From assembly GCA_913058165.1 (NCBI GenBank), contig CAJXQV010000102.1:1-5298 (forward strand): 5,298 bases of DNA, in the 5' to 3' direction. This DNA is from an uncultured Chromatiales bacterium (GTDB lineage Bacteria > Pseudomonadota > Gammaproteobacteria > Steroidobacterales > GCA-2729495). Within the stretch, counting starts at the first letter, position 1, and each line of letters opens with the position of its first letter. The notes below the pieces were generated by a model that did no database searches, was not told the origin of the DNA, and saw only the letters and a list, made by a program, of their open reading frames with translations. Positions 1 to 5,256 of this stretch are shown here, in pieces. A program made the position numbers and the translations under genes.

Positions 1-1005
1 TAGGCGACACTGGCGGGCAATTTCATCGGCTGCTTCTAAATTAGTTTGGAATGCAGTGGCTTCGATGTCGTCGCCCTTGGTGGCACGAGCGGAGTTAATG
101 TCGATAGACACCAACGCTTCAGTCGGGTCAATAACCAGACTGCCGCCGGAAGGCAGGCTGACGGCATGAGAGAAGGCTGATTCAATCTGACTTTCAATCT
201 GGAAGCGGGTAAACAACGGCACGGGCTCGCCATAACGCTGCAGCTTACGCAGGTTGTGCGGCATAGCGTGTTCCATGAAATCTGTTGCTTCAGCCATGGT
301 GGCATCATCGTCGACAATGATCTCACCGACGTCGCTGTTCAGGTGATCGCGAAGAGCACGCACCACAGGGCTGTTGTCCTGGAAGATGAGGAACGGGGAG
401 GGTTTGCTAACCACAACCTTCAAGATGGCGCTCCAGACACCTTTCAGGTAGTCGAGATCCCAGTTGATTTCATCGGCAGTACGGCCAATACCGGCAGTAC
501 GCACGATAACGCTCATGCCATCGGGCACTTCGATCTCTTTTAAGGTTGCGCGGATTTCATCGCGTTCATCACCGGCGATGCGGCGGGAAACGCCACCACC
601 GCGGGGGTTGTTGGGCATTAGCACCATAAACCGGCCAGCGAGGCTTATAAATGTGGTGAGCGCCGCACCCTTGTTGCCGCGTTCGTCCTTATCGATCTGG
701 ACAACAATCTCCTGGCCTTCTTTCAGTACCTGGCGAATATTAATGCGTGAGCCTTGTTCCGGCTCGCTAACGAAGTATTCGCGGGAGATTTCTTTTAGCG
801 GCAAGAAGCCGTGACGTTCTGCACCGTAATCGACAAAGGCCGCATCGAGACTGGGCTCGACCCGGGTAATTTTGCCTTTATAGATGTTCGATTTTTTCTG
901 TTGGTTATCGGCGCCTTCAATGTCCAGGTCGATAAGTTTCTGACCATCTACGATGGCTACGCGCAACTCTTCTTTCTGAGTTGCATTGATTAGCATTCTT
1001 TTCAT
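1..1005 (-). CDS. rne: Ribonuclease E, N-terminal catalytic part (truncated by window edge)
   Basis: RNase E is the endonuclease that starts most mRNA decay and processes rRNA and tRNA precursors, and it organises the degradosome at the inner membrane. The frame reads open from ATG at 1005 to the window edge, giving 335 residues that begin MKRMLINAT, the classic family start. An S1 domain spans about residues 35-125, with F57, F67 and K112 at the E. coli positions. The 5'-monophosphate sensor residues G124, V128, R141, R169 and T170 are also present. The DNase I-like subdomain begins near 270 and includes IDINSARAT, with catalytic D302 (E. coli D303) and N304. The second catalytic Asp, the zinc-link cysteines and the disordered scaffold tail lie outside the window. 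An AGGGG motif at 1009-1013 sits only 3 nt from the ATG, a short spacing; M4 (996) is a possible alternative start. RNase G is unlikely, because it lacks this start and rne is divergent from rluC in E. coli. Confidence 0.97.
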   Translation of the reverse strand, partial: MKRMLINATQKEELRVAIVDGQKLIDLDIEGADNQQKKSNIYKGKITRVEPSLDAAFVDYGAERHGFLPLKEISREYFVSEPEQGSRINIRQVLKEGQEIVVQIDKDERGNKGAALTTFISLAGRFMVLMPNNPRGGGVSRRIAGDERDEIRATLKEIEVPDGMSVIVRTAGIGRTADEINWDLDYLKGVWSAILKVVVSKPSPFLIFQDNSPVVRALRDHLNSDVGEIIVDDDATMAEATDFMEHAMPHNLRKLQRYGEPVPLFTRFQIESQIESAFSHAVSLPSGGSLVIDPTEALVSIDINSARATKGDDIEATAFQTNLEAADEIARQCRL

Positions 1006-1245
1006 AAGCCCCTAAACTACTTTTGTTGGGGGTCACTGACGCGAAAAGTCTTTGGTATGAATCTGCAAAAGAACGGGTGCTTCTTGATTGCTCATTTAAC
1101 TGAGCGAAGCAAGCCCGGCGCCGGAGTCGACGCGTTCCAATGGTTGGATTGTAATTTACCGAGGGCATTCGTAAACCCTTTGAGACTCAGGCAGAATTCT
1201 GATGGGCAGCTCTATCTGTTCTCTCTAAATGACTTTAAACATTAT

Positions 1246-1280
1246 TCGCCCTGATTGAGTTTGACCATCAGGCAGGGCGA
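1246..1280 (-). promoter_or_regulatory. Strong hairpin in the rne leader
   Basis: TCGCCCTG (1246-1253) and CAGGGCGA (1273-1280) are a perfect 8-bp inverted repeat around a 19-nt loop. Within the loop a second pairing is possible (TGAT with ATCA), giving an alternative bulged stem. There is no T-run after the stem on either strand, so it does not look like an intrinsic terminator. It is the best candidate in the leader for an RNase E-sensing stem-loop of the E. coli hp2 type, by position only. Confidence 0.5.
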
Positions 1281-1319
1281 TCGGGTCATGTGACCGTTAA
1301 TGACCCGCTATGCAGGTCA
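1262..1319. repeat. Cluster of five GGTCA/TGACC half-sites
   Basis: TGACC occurs at 1262-1266, 1291-1295 and 1301-1305, and its complement GGTCA at 1284-1288 and 1315-1319. Two copies form the perfect palindrome GGTCA-TG-TGACC (1284-1295), and an extended pair forms CGGGTCA...TGACCCG (1282-1288 / 1301-1307). As DNA this could be an operator with several half-sites; as RNA on the rne strand it gives mutually exclusive hairpins. The sequence does not tell which. Confidence 0.4.
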
Positions 1320-1392
1320 TAAAATATGTGAAACCACAGCAACGCTGCGGGTAAAAATTTGTGTTTGGCAAAAAAATCAAGCCAGACAACAG

Positions 1393-1422
1393 TTAACACG
1401 CATTTGCGAGTCAGGGTAATAT
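1393..1422 (+). promoter_or_regulatory. Possible promoter of rluC overlapping the rne promoter
   Basis: TTAACA (1393-1398, 5/6) and TAATAT (1417-1422, 4/6) lie 18 bp apart and would start transcription near 1429, about 50 nt before rluC. Its -10 box shares bases with the rne -10 on the other strand, so the two promoters would compete for polymerase. The match is moderate and other weak boxes exist. Confidence 0.35.
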
Positions 1423-1446
1423 AGCAGCGCTTGCCTTTAGCATCAA
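1418..1446 (-). promoter_or_regulatory. Predicted sigma70 promoter of rne
   Basis: On the minus strand, TTGATG (-35, 1446-1441) is separated by exactly 17 bp from TATATT (-10, 1423-1418). The match to consensus is 4/6 and 5/6. Transcription would start near 1411 and give a leader of about 400 nt, close to the unusually long E. coli rne leader. This supports the choice. Confidence 0.55.
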
Positions 1447-1481
1447 TGTATTACGGCACCTAATCCGAGTATTTTCTGAAC

Positions 1482-2474
1482 ATGAGCTCATCCACCGATA
1501 AAACCGCCCCAAAGGGCGTTCAAACCAATAATGGCGTGGTTTCTGCCAAAACTCCTGCCCGGTTCGTTACGATTGACGCCGAAATGGCTGAGCGCCGGCT
1601 CGATAACTTCCTGATGGCTGAGCTCAAGGGTTTGCCGCGATCGCACATTTATAAAATGATTCGCAGCGGTGAGGTGAGGGTAAATAAAGGTCGTATTAAG
1701 CCCGCACGCCGGCTGCTGGAGGGCGATATTGTTCGAATACCGCCGGTACAGCTGGCCACCGAGGTTGCCAAACAGCCGCCGCAGAACCCGGAATGGATCA
1801 ATAAGTACATTATCTATAAGGATGATGACGTCATCGCGCTGAACAAGCCTTCCGGTTTGGCGGTGCATGGTGGCAGTGGCATTAGCGCGGGTCTTATTGA
1901 GTTGATGCGGGCCGCGAATCCTCAGGAACACTCCCTTGAATTGGTTCATCGTCTTGATCGCTCCACCAGTGGCTGCATTCTGGTGGCGCGAAAGCGCAGC
2001 AGTCTGCGTTACCTGCACGAGGCCTTTCGTGAGGGTGGCGTTAAAAAGAGCTACCTCACTTTGCTTGAGGGGCGTCTGTCGAGTGGCACCCAGGATGTGA
2101 AGTTGGCGCTCGAGGTGCACACCCGTCAGGGTGGCGAACGGCACGTCACTGTGTCGGAGAAGGGCAAGTCGGCGCATACGCGGTTTATTCCGCTCAGCGT
2201 TTATAGCGAGGCCACTTACTGCAAAGTGGACCTGTTTACCGGGCGTACACATCAAATTCGTGTTCACGCCGAAGCTATCGGGCACCCCGTTTTGGGCGAC
2301 GACCGTTACGGTAATCCCGAGAGCAATGCGCTGCGTAAATTAAAACTGAAGCGCTTGTTTTTACACGCGGCCGTGCTTGAATACCCGGAGCGCAATGGTC
2401 ATGGCACTGTGATGATTCAGGCACCCATGGGTGAGGAGTTGAACGCAGCGCTGAATCGTCTCGATAAAATGTAA
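1482..2474 (+). CDS. rluC: 23S rRNA pseudouridine synthase RluC
   Basis: RluC isomerises uridines to pseudouridine in 23S rRNA (positions 955, 2504 and 2580 in E. coli, around the peptidyl-transferase centre). The 330-residue protein has a Ser/Thr-rich N-terminal extension (about 1-27), an S4 RNA-binding domain (about 37-95, with RLDNFL and GEVRVNKGRIKP), and an RluA-family catalytic domain from about 108. The catalytic aspartate is D159 in HRLDRSTSG. NKPSGLAVHGG (121-131), GRTHQIRVHA (254-263) and HPVLGDDRYG (268-277) are further family motifs. E. coli RluC has 319 residues and aligns throughout; the S4 domain and the position next to rne favour RluC over RluA or RluD. The ATG start has no clear Shine-Dalgarno (only GAG at 1467-1469); M35 would cut into the S4 domain, so 1482 is preferred. 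It is transcribed divergently from rne and converges on maf with a 22-bp gap. Confidence 0.96.
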   Translation: MSSSTDKTAPKGVQTNNGVVSAKTPARFVTIDAEMAERRLDNFLMAELKGLPRSHIYKMIRSGEVRVNKGRIKPARRLLEGDIVRIPPVQLATEVAKQPPQNPEWINKYIIYKDDDVIALNKPSGLAVHGGSGISAGLIELMRAANPQEHSLELVHRLDRSTSGCILVARKRSSLRYLHEAFREGGVKKSYLTLLEGRLSSGTQDVKLALEVHTRQGGERHVTVSEKGKSAHTRFIPLSVYSEATYCKVDLFTGRTHQIRVHAEAIGHPVLGDDRYGNPESNALRKLKLKRLFLHAAVLEYPERNGHGTVMIQAPMGEELNAALNRLDKM

Positions 2475-2496
2475 GTCGACCAAATGACGAAGGCAT

Positions 2497-3084
2497 CTAA
2501 CTGCTAAGCAGTTTGACCCCTGATTTTATTAAGGCGTCAGCCACCCAAATCAGCGGTAAGCCGATTAACGCTGTAGGGTCAACACTGTCGATATGATCGA
2601 ACAGCACCACACCCAGACCTTCTGATTTAAAGCTGCCCGCACAGTCGTAGGGCTTTTCCGCCTGCAGGTAATTTTCAATAAGCGCCGGTGATAGCGTTTT
2701 AAAACACACCCGCGTGTGGTCGATATGCATGAGCTCGGTGTTGTCGCTTTCGCGGCGGATGCATACAGCTGTGTAGAAGTTAACGTTTAGACCGGAGCAG
2801 GCGCTCAGTTGTTTAACCGCATTGGCATGGTCGCCGGGTTTGCCCAGTATCACGCCTGAAAGACTCGCAACCTGATCACTGCCAATGACCATCGCCTCGG
2901 GGTTCTGTGAAGATATCGAGGCTGCTTTGGTCCGGGCCAGTCGTTTTGCTAACGCGGCCGGGGTTGGGTCGCCGGCGGGTGTTTCGTCGCAAATTGGCGC
3001 TTGTTGAGTAAAGTCTTTGCAAATGCGGGCGAGCAGGGCGCCTCGATACTTGGAGGTGGAAGCAAGAATAAGTGTGTTGGACAT
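2497..3084 (-). CDS. yceF: Maf/YceF-type nucleotide pyrophosphatase (7-methyl-GTP)
   Basis: Maf proteins hydrolyse non-canonical nucleoside triphosphates to the monophosphate and pyrophosphate; the YceF subgroup prefers 7-methyl-GTP. The 195-residue product has the usual family length. The N-terminal substrate loop is LASTSKYRGALL (residues 7-18), with a Lys-Tyr pair replacing the commoner Pro-Trp/Arg. DETP follows at 33-36. GSDQVA (68-73) carries the catalytic aspartate D70, at the same number as in E. coli YceF. GKPG, FYTAV, CAGSFKSEGLG and the C-terminal LIGLPLI complete the pattern. The CAGSFKSEG motif and the neighbours (rluC before, yceD-rpmF after, same orientation as E. coli) point to YceF and not to the dTTP/UTP-type YhdE. 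AAGGG upstream of the ATG, 10 nt away, supports the start. The substrate is inferred from the subfamily. Confidence 0.93.
   Translation of the reverse strand: MSNTLILASTSKYRGALLARICKDFTQQAPICDETPAGDPTPAALAKRLARTKAASISSQNPEAMVIGSDQVASLSGVILGKPGDHANAVKQLSACSGLNVNFYTAVCIRRESDNTELMHIDHTRVCFKTLSPALIENYLQAEKPYDCAGSFKSEGLGVVLFDHIDSVDPTALIGLPLIWVADALIKSGVKLLSS
2499..2513. terminator. Small palindrome at the rluC/maf convergence (weak terminator candidate)
   Basis: AACTGC-TAA-GCAGTT is a perfect 6-bp inverted repeat with a 3-nt loop, lying over the last codons of maf just downstream of rluC. The following bases have only short T-runs on either strand, so a role as a shared bidirectional terminator for the two convergent genes is tentative. 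Confidence 0.25.
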
Positions 3085-3225
3085 GGCTGGCGGACCCTTA
3101 GGTGAAAGTCGTGAAGTGTTGTCAGCTATAGCTTTGCGGCAGACTCATGGTATTGCCCCCGCCGCGCGCTGCCCGCTCGGGACGGAACAATGACCGAAAC
3201 GGGTGAAATTCTTTTCAGCATTGTT

Positions 3226-3254
3226 TTGACAGGGGTTTTTGCGAAATCTATCAT
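3226..3254 (+). promoter_or_regulatory. Strong sigma70 promoter of the yceD-rpmF-plsX-fabH operon
   Basis: A perfect -35 box TTGACA (3226-3231), a 17-bp spacer and TATCAT (3249-3254, 5/6) make the best promoter in the window. The discriminator that follows (3255-3262) is ACGCGCCC, very GC-rich, a hallmark of promoters repressed by ppGpp. The yceD ATG begins only 9 nt after the -10 box, so the mRNA would have an extremely short or absent leader. Confidence 0.75.
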
Positions 3255-3263
3255 ACGCGCCCT

Positions 3264-3863
3264 ATGCTCAATGAGTATATCGGAATCAAACAACTCAAAG
3301 GCCTCATTGCTGACAGCGATGAGTTGGACTTTACTGTGTCCGCCGCCACTACGGGTCGTTTGCAGGAGCTGCTGTATGCTGGCAGTGCTGCTGATTCAAC
3401 GCTGAAAATACAGCTTAAGTTCAAGCCTGCTCTTGAGGCATCGAAACGGGCGGCATCAAAAAAGGCAGTCGATGTTTTACCTTCGATTACCGGCACAATT
3501 GATGGTGAGCTTAAATTAGAATGTCAGCGCTGTCTCGAGGCCATGCTATGGCAGCCGGAAATCCGGTTTGCCTATGCGTTGAAGTTGCCGGGGTCGGGTA
3601 GAAATACGGAAGTGGATCTGTTCGAAACCCTGGAAGTGATGGAAGAGGGTTTGCCGCTGCAAGAGTTTATTGAAGATGAGCTTATTAGCGCCATACACTT
3701 TTCGCCGAAACACAGCGATGTAAATTTATGTTCCACCTTAGTAACTGTTATTGACGATGAAGCATCAGTTGCAGAGGCGGAAGAAATAACGCAACCGTTT
3801 ACCGGATTGGCAGACTTGTTGAGCAAGCAAAGTTCAGATAAGAACGGCAACCCGACTAAATAA
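3264..3863 (+). CDS. yceD: YceD family protein (DUF177), large-subunit rRNA accumulation protein
   Basis: YceD (DUF177) proteins are small, acidic, and nearly always encoded next to rpmF. They are linked to 23S rRNA accumulation or processing, but the mechanism is not settled. This 199-residue product starts MLN, as in many gammaproteobacterial members. It has the central ECQRCLEA motif (C87, C90), an acidic helix with FIEDELISAIHF (135-146), H150 and C156 in the region where relatives carry a His/Cys pair, and a C-terminal NPF-like segment (QPFTGLADLL, about 177-186). It is about 25 residues longer than the E. coli protein (173), mainly through a Lys/Ala-rich stretch near 52-75 and extra acidic sequence near 163-175. 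There is no Shine-Dalgarno before the ATG, which lies just past the promoter. No nearby in-frame ATG exists, since the next methionine is M93. Transcription continues into rpmF after 34 bp. Confidence 0.9.
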   Translation: MLNEYIGIKQLKGLIADSDELDFTVSAATTGRLQELLYAGSAADSTLKIQLKFKPALEASKRAASKKAVDVLPSITGTIDGELKLECQRCLEAMLWQPEIRFAYALKLPGSGRNTEVDLFETLEVMEEGLPLQEFIEDELISAIHFSPKHSDVNLCSTLVTVIDDEASVAEAEEITQPFTGLADLLSKQSSDKNGNPTK

Positions 3864-3879
3864 TAGTTACTGATAGACA

Positions 3880-3896
3880 GTTACCGGAGATGTAAC
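3880..3896 (+). promoter_or_regulatory. Hairpin displaying the rpmF ribosome-binding site
   Basis: GTTAC (3880-3884) and GTAAC (3892-3896) flank CGGAGAT, so the rpmF Shine-Dalgarno GGAG (3886-3889) sits in the loop of a possible 5-bp hairpin ending one base before the ATG. A second GTTAC at 3866-3870 could compete for the same 3' arm. The stem is short and AT-rich, so the effect may be slight. The Shine-Dalgarno itself is good and fixes the rpmF start. Confidence 0.35.
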
Positions 3897-3897
3897 C

Positions 3898-4089
3898 ATG
3901 GCAGTTCAAAAAAATCGCACCACACCTTCTAAGCGCGGCATGCGTCGCGGTCATGACAAAGTTAGTGCTCCCGCACTTTCGACCGAAGCAACAACCGGCG
4001 AAACCCACGTTCGTCATCACATCAGTCCTGATGGCTACTACCGTGGTAAGAAAGTTATCGCTACACCTGCTACTGAAGATTCCGAATAA
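3898..4089 (+). CDS. rpmF: 50S ribosomal protein L32
   Basis: L32 is a small basic protein of the large ribosomal subunit. The 63-residue product opens [20 protein letters not shown], near identical to E. coli L32 ([20 protein letters not shown]), and carries the family's [21 protein letters not shown] core (residues 34-54). It is six residues longer than the 57-residue E. coli protein because of an acidic tail (ATPATEDSE). It has none of the four zinc-ribbon cysteines found in the C+ L32 paralogues; this is the C- form usual in gammaproteobacteria. GGAG lies 8 nt before the ATG. It sits between yceD and plsX, the standard arrangement. Confidence 0.98.
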   Translation: MAVQKNRTTPSKRGMRRGHDKVSAPALSTEATTGETHVRHHISPDGYYRGKKVIATPATEDSE

Positions 4090-4115
4090 GCCTCAGGGCA
4101 TTCGCGAAGTTAAAC

Positions 4116-4142
4116 CACGCCCTGCATAGGGCGTGTGTGTTT
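4116..4142 (+). terminator. Hairpin between rpmF and plsX (partial terminator or attenuator)
   Basis: CACGCCC (4116-4122) and GGGCGTG (4129-4135) form a perfect GC-rich 7-bp stem with a 6-nt loop TGCATA, followed by TGTGTTTT. The tail is only modestly T-rich, so full termination is doubtful. It lies 26 nt after the rpmF stop and 21 nt before the plsX start. It could lower expression of the lipid genes relative to L32 or protect the 3' end of a short rpmF transcript. Confidence 0.5.
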
Positions 4143-4144
4143 TC

Positions 4145-4155
4145 AGGTGGGGGGA
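4145..4155 (+). promoter_or_regulatory. Ribosome-binding site deciding the plsX TTG start
   Basis: AGGTGGGGGGA is purine-rich and ends 7 nt before TTG 4163. In that frame an upstream stop (TGA 4157-4159) leaves TTG as the first possible start. The next ATG (4196) falls inside the conserved DAMGGD motif and is too late. An ATG at 4156 opens only a four-codon frame ending at 4170. Confidence 0.6.
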
Positions 4156-4162
4156 ATGACTA

Positions 4163-5172
4163 TTGGCTAAGCCAGTAAAGATTGCTATTGATGCAATGGG
4201 CGGTGACCGGGCGCAGCAGCTTGCCTTCCCGCAGGCATTGCTATGTTGCGTAAGAATCCGGCTTTAATTATTGCATTCGTGGGTATCCCTGAGGTTATTC
4301 GGCCGTACCTCGATGCAGTTCCTGAGCTTGCGGACCGCGCATTGTTGGTTCCCGCTGAGCAGGTCGTCAGCATGGATGAATCAGCTGCCGATGCATTACG
4401 CAAAAAGAAACAGTCTTCAATGCGTATCGCTATCAATATGGTTAAAGACGGCGAAGCCGATGCCTGCGTTAGTGCGGGCAATACCGGTGCGCTGATGGCT
4501 ACCGGACGTTTCGTATTAAAAACCCTGCCGGGTATCGACCGGCCTGCCATCATGGCAAGTGTTCCTACCCTAGGTGGCAGCAGTCTTATGCTTGATCTCG
4601 GTGCCAGCATTGATGTCACTGCTGAGCATCTTTATCAGTTTGCCATTATGGGCTCTGTGGTTGCATCGCAGGTGGAAGGCATTGAGAACCCGAGAGTAGG
4701 GCTGCTGAACATTGGTGAAGAAGAGCTTAAGGGTAACGACACCATCCGCAGCGCTGCAGCAATGTTGTCTGCCAGTTCGCTGAACTATATTGGTTTTGTC
4801 GAGGGCAATGATATCTCGCAAAACAAGGCCGACGTAATTGTCGCCGACGGGTTTGCCGGCAACATTGCACTGAAGGTTATGGAAGGTACAGCAAAGCTGA
4901 TTCGCCAGTACCTGAAAGATGAATTCCAGGGTGGCATATACGGTAAGCTTGCAGGAGCGGTTTCGTTGCCGGTTTTGCGTAAATTGGCAGAAAGATTAGA
5001 TCCGCGGCATTACAATGGTGCCAACCTCATTGGTCTGAATGGCATCGTTATTAAAAGCCATGGTGGTGCCGATGAAGTGGCGTTTCATAGAGCTATTAAA
5101 ATAGCTTTGATTGAAGTGGAGCAGGATGTGCCGGGTAAAATCGGTCGACTGCTCGAGAAACAGGCGGACTGA
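4163..5172 (+). CDS. plsX: Phosphate acyltransferase PlsX, frame interrupted by an apparent 1-base deletion
   Basis: PlsX makes acyl-phosphate from acyl-ACP, feeding PlsY in phospholipid synthesis; it is a peripheral membrane enzyme. From TTG 4163 the frame gives MAKPVKIAIDAMGGD, the family N-terminus, but runs to TAA at 4265 after 34 residues. The rest of the protein is in the frame whose first ATG is 4243, running open to TGA 5170-5172. Adding one G to the GGG at 4209-4211 joins the two into about 336 residues, the normal size, and yields MGGDRG...LPAGIAMLRKNP, matching the family spacing. Further motifs are ACVSAGNTGALM, LDLGAS, LLNIGEEE, DGFAGNIALK and NGANLIGLNGIVIKSHGG. Read without correction, only a 309-residue form lacking the N-terminal strand and MGGD loop is made. 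A base-call or assembly error is likeliest; a real mutation is possible. The stop codon directly abuts the fabH ATG. Confidence 0.9.
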
Positions 5173-5256
5173 ATGTATTCCAGAATTGCCGGAACAGGGC
5201 ATTACGTGCCGGAACGGATATTGACCAATGCGGAACTCGAGAAAATTGTCGATACC
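5173..5256 (+). CDS. fabH: 3-oxoacyl-ACP synthase III, N-terminal fragment
   Basis: FabH (KAS III) condenses acetyl-CoA with malonyl-ACP to start fatty-acid synthesis. Only 28 residues are genomic: [15 protein letters not shown] and then [13 protein letters not shown], the family's opening through the segment just before the usual SDEWI motif. The Cys-His-Asn catalytic triad lies beyond the break. The gene starts on the base after the plsX TGA, so translation is probably coupled. From 5257 the sequence is adapter and the reading frame across it has no biological meaning. The presence of fabH here matches the E. coli plsX-fabH-fabD order. Confidence 0.92.

Larger units (their letters stand above)
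1006..1411 (-). promoter_or_regulatory. Long structured 5' leader of rne (putative autoregulatory UTR)
   Basis: This roughly 400-nt stretch between the proposed rne start site and the rne ATG has no convincing gene. On the rne strand it can form several hairpins: 1334-1350 (7-bp stem, GTT loop, one G-U pair), 1282-1307 (7-bp perfect stem), 1246-1280 (8-bp perfect stem) and about 1090-1105 (GCTCA/TGAGC). A 10-bp palindrome lies at 1115-1124. In E. coli the rne leader is about 360 nt, and its hairpins let RNase E tune the decay of its own mRNA. Length, position and hairpin content agree with that role here. The equivalence to the E. coli hp1-hp3 elements is inferred from context and not from a sequence match I can demonstrate. 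Confidence 0.55.

Noticed and set aside
361..420. Possible compensating frameshift in rne, suggested by the unusual KVVVSKPSP segment
   Set aside because: The segment has the same length as E. coli RNase E and the flanks align without a gap, so simple divergence explains it.
256..814. Plus-strand frames opposite rne (256-543 and 464-814)
   Set aside because: The minus strand reads continuously as RNase E with conserved residues at E. coli positions; these frames are shadows.
1488..2285. 265-codon frame antisense to rluC
   Set aside because: It lies wholly opposite a gene with full family motifs, has no recognisable domain, and is the sort of shadow frame produced by codon bias.
3124..3133. 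AGCTATAGCT palindrome as an operator or the maf promoter
   Set aside because: It is a single short palindrome; the TATAGC it contains has no acceptable -35 box at 16-18 bp on the maf strand.
3190..3405. 71-codon plus-strand frame (MTETGEILF...) between maf and yceD
   Set aside because: It spans the strong yceD promoter and then overlaps yceD out of frame, without a family match.
4156..4170. Four-codon frame (M-T-I-G-stop) just before plsX as a leader peptide
   Set aside because: The purine tract directly abuts its ATG, leaving no proper spacing, and the tract fits TTG 4163 better; probably chance.
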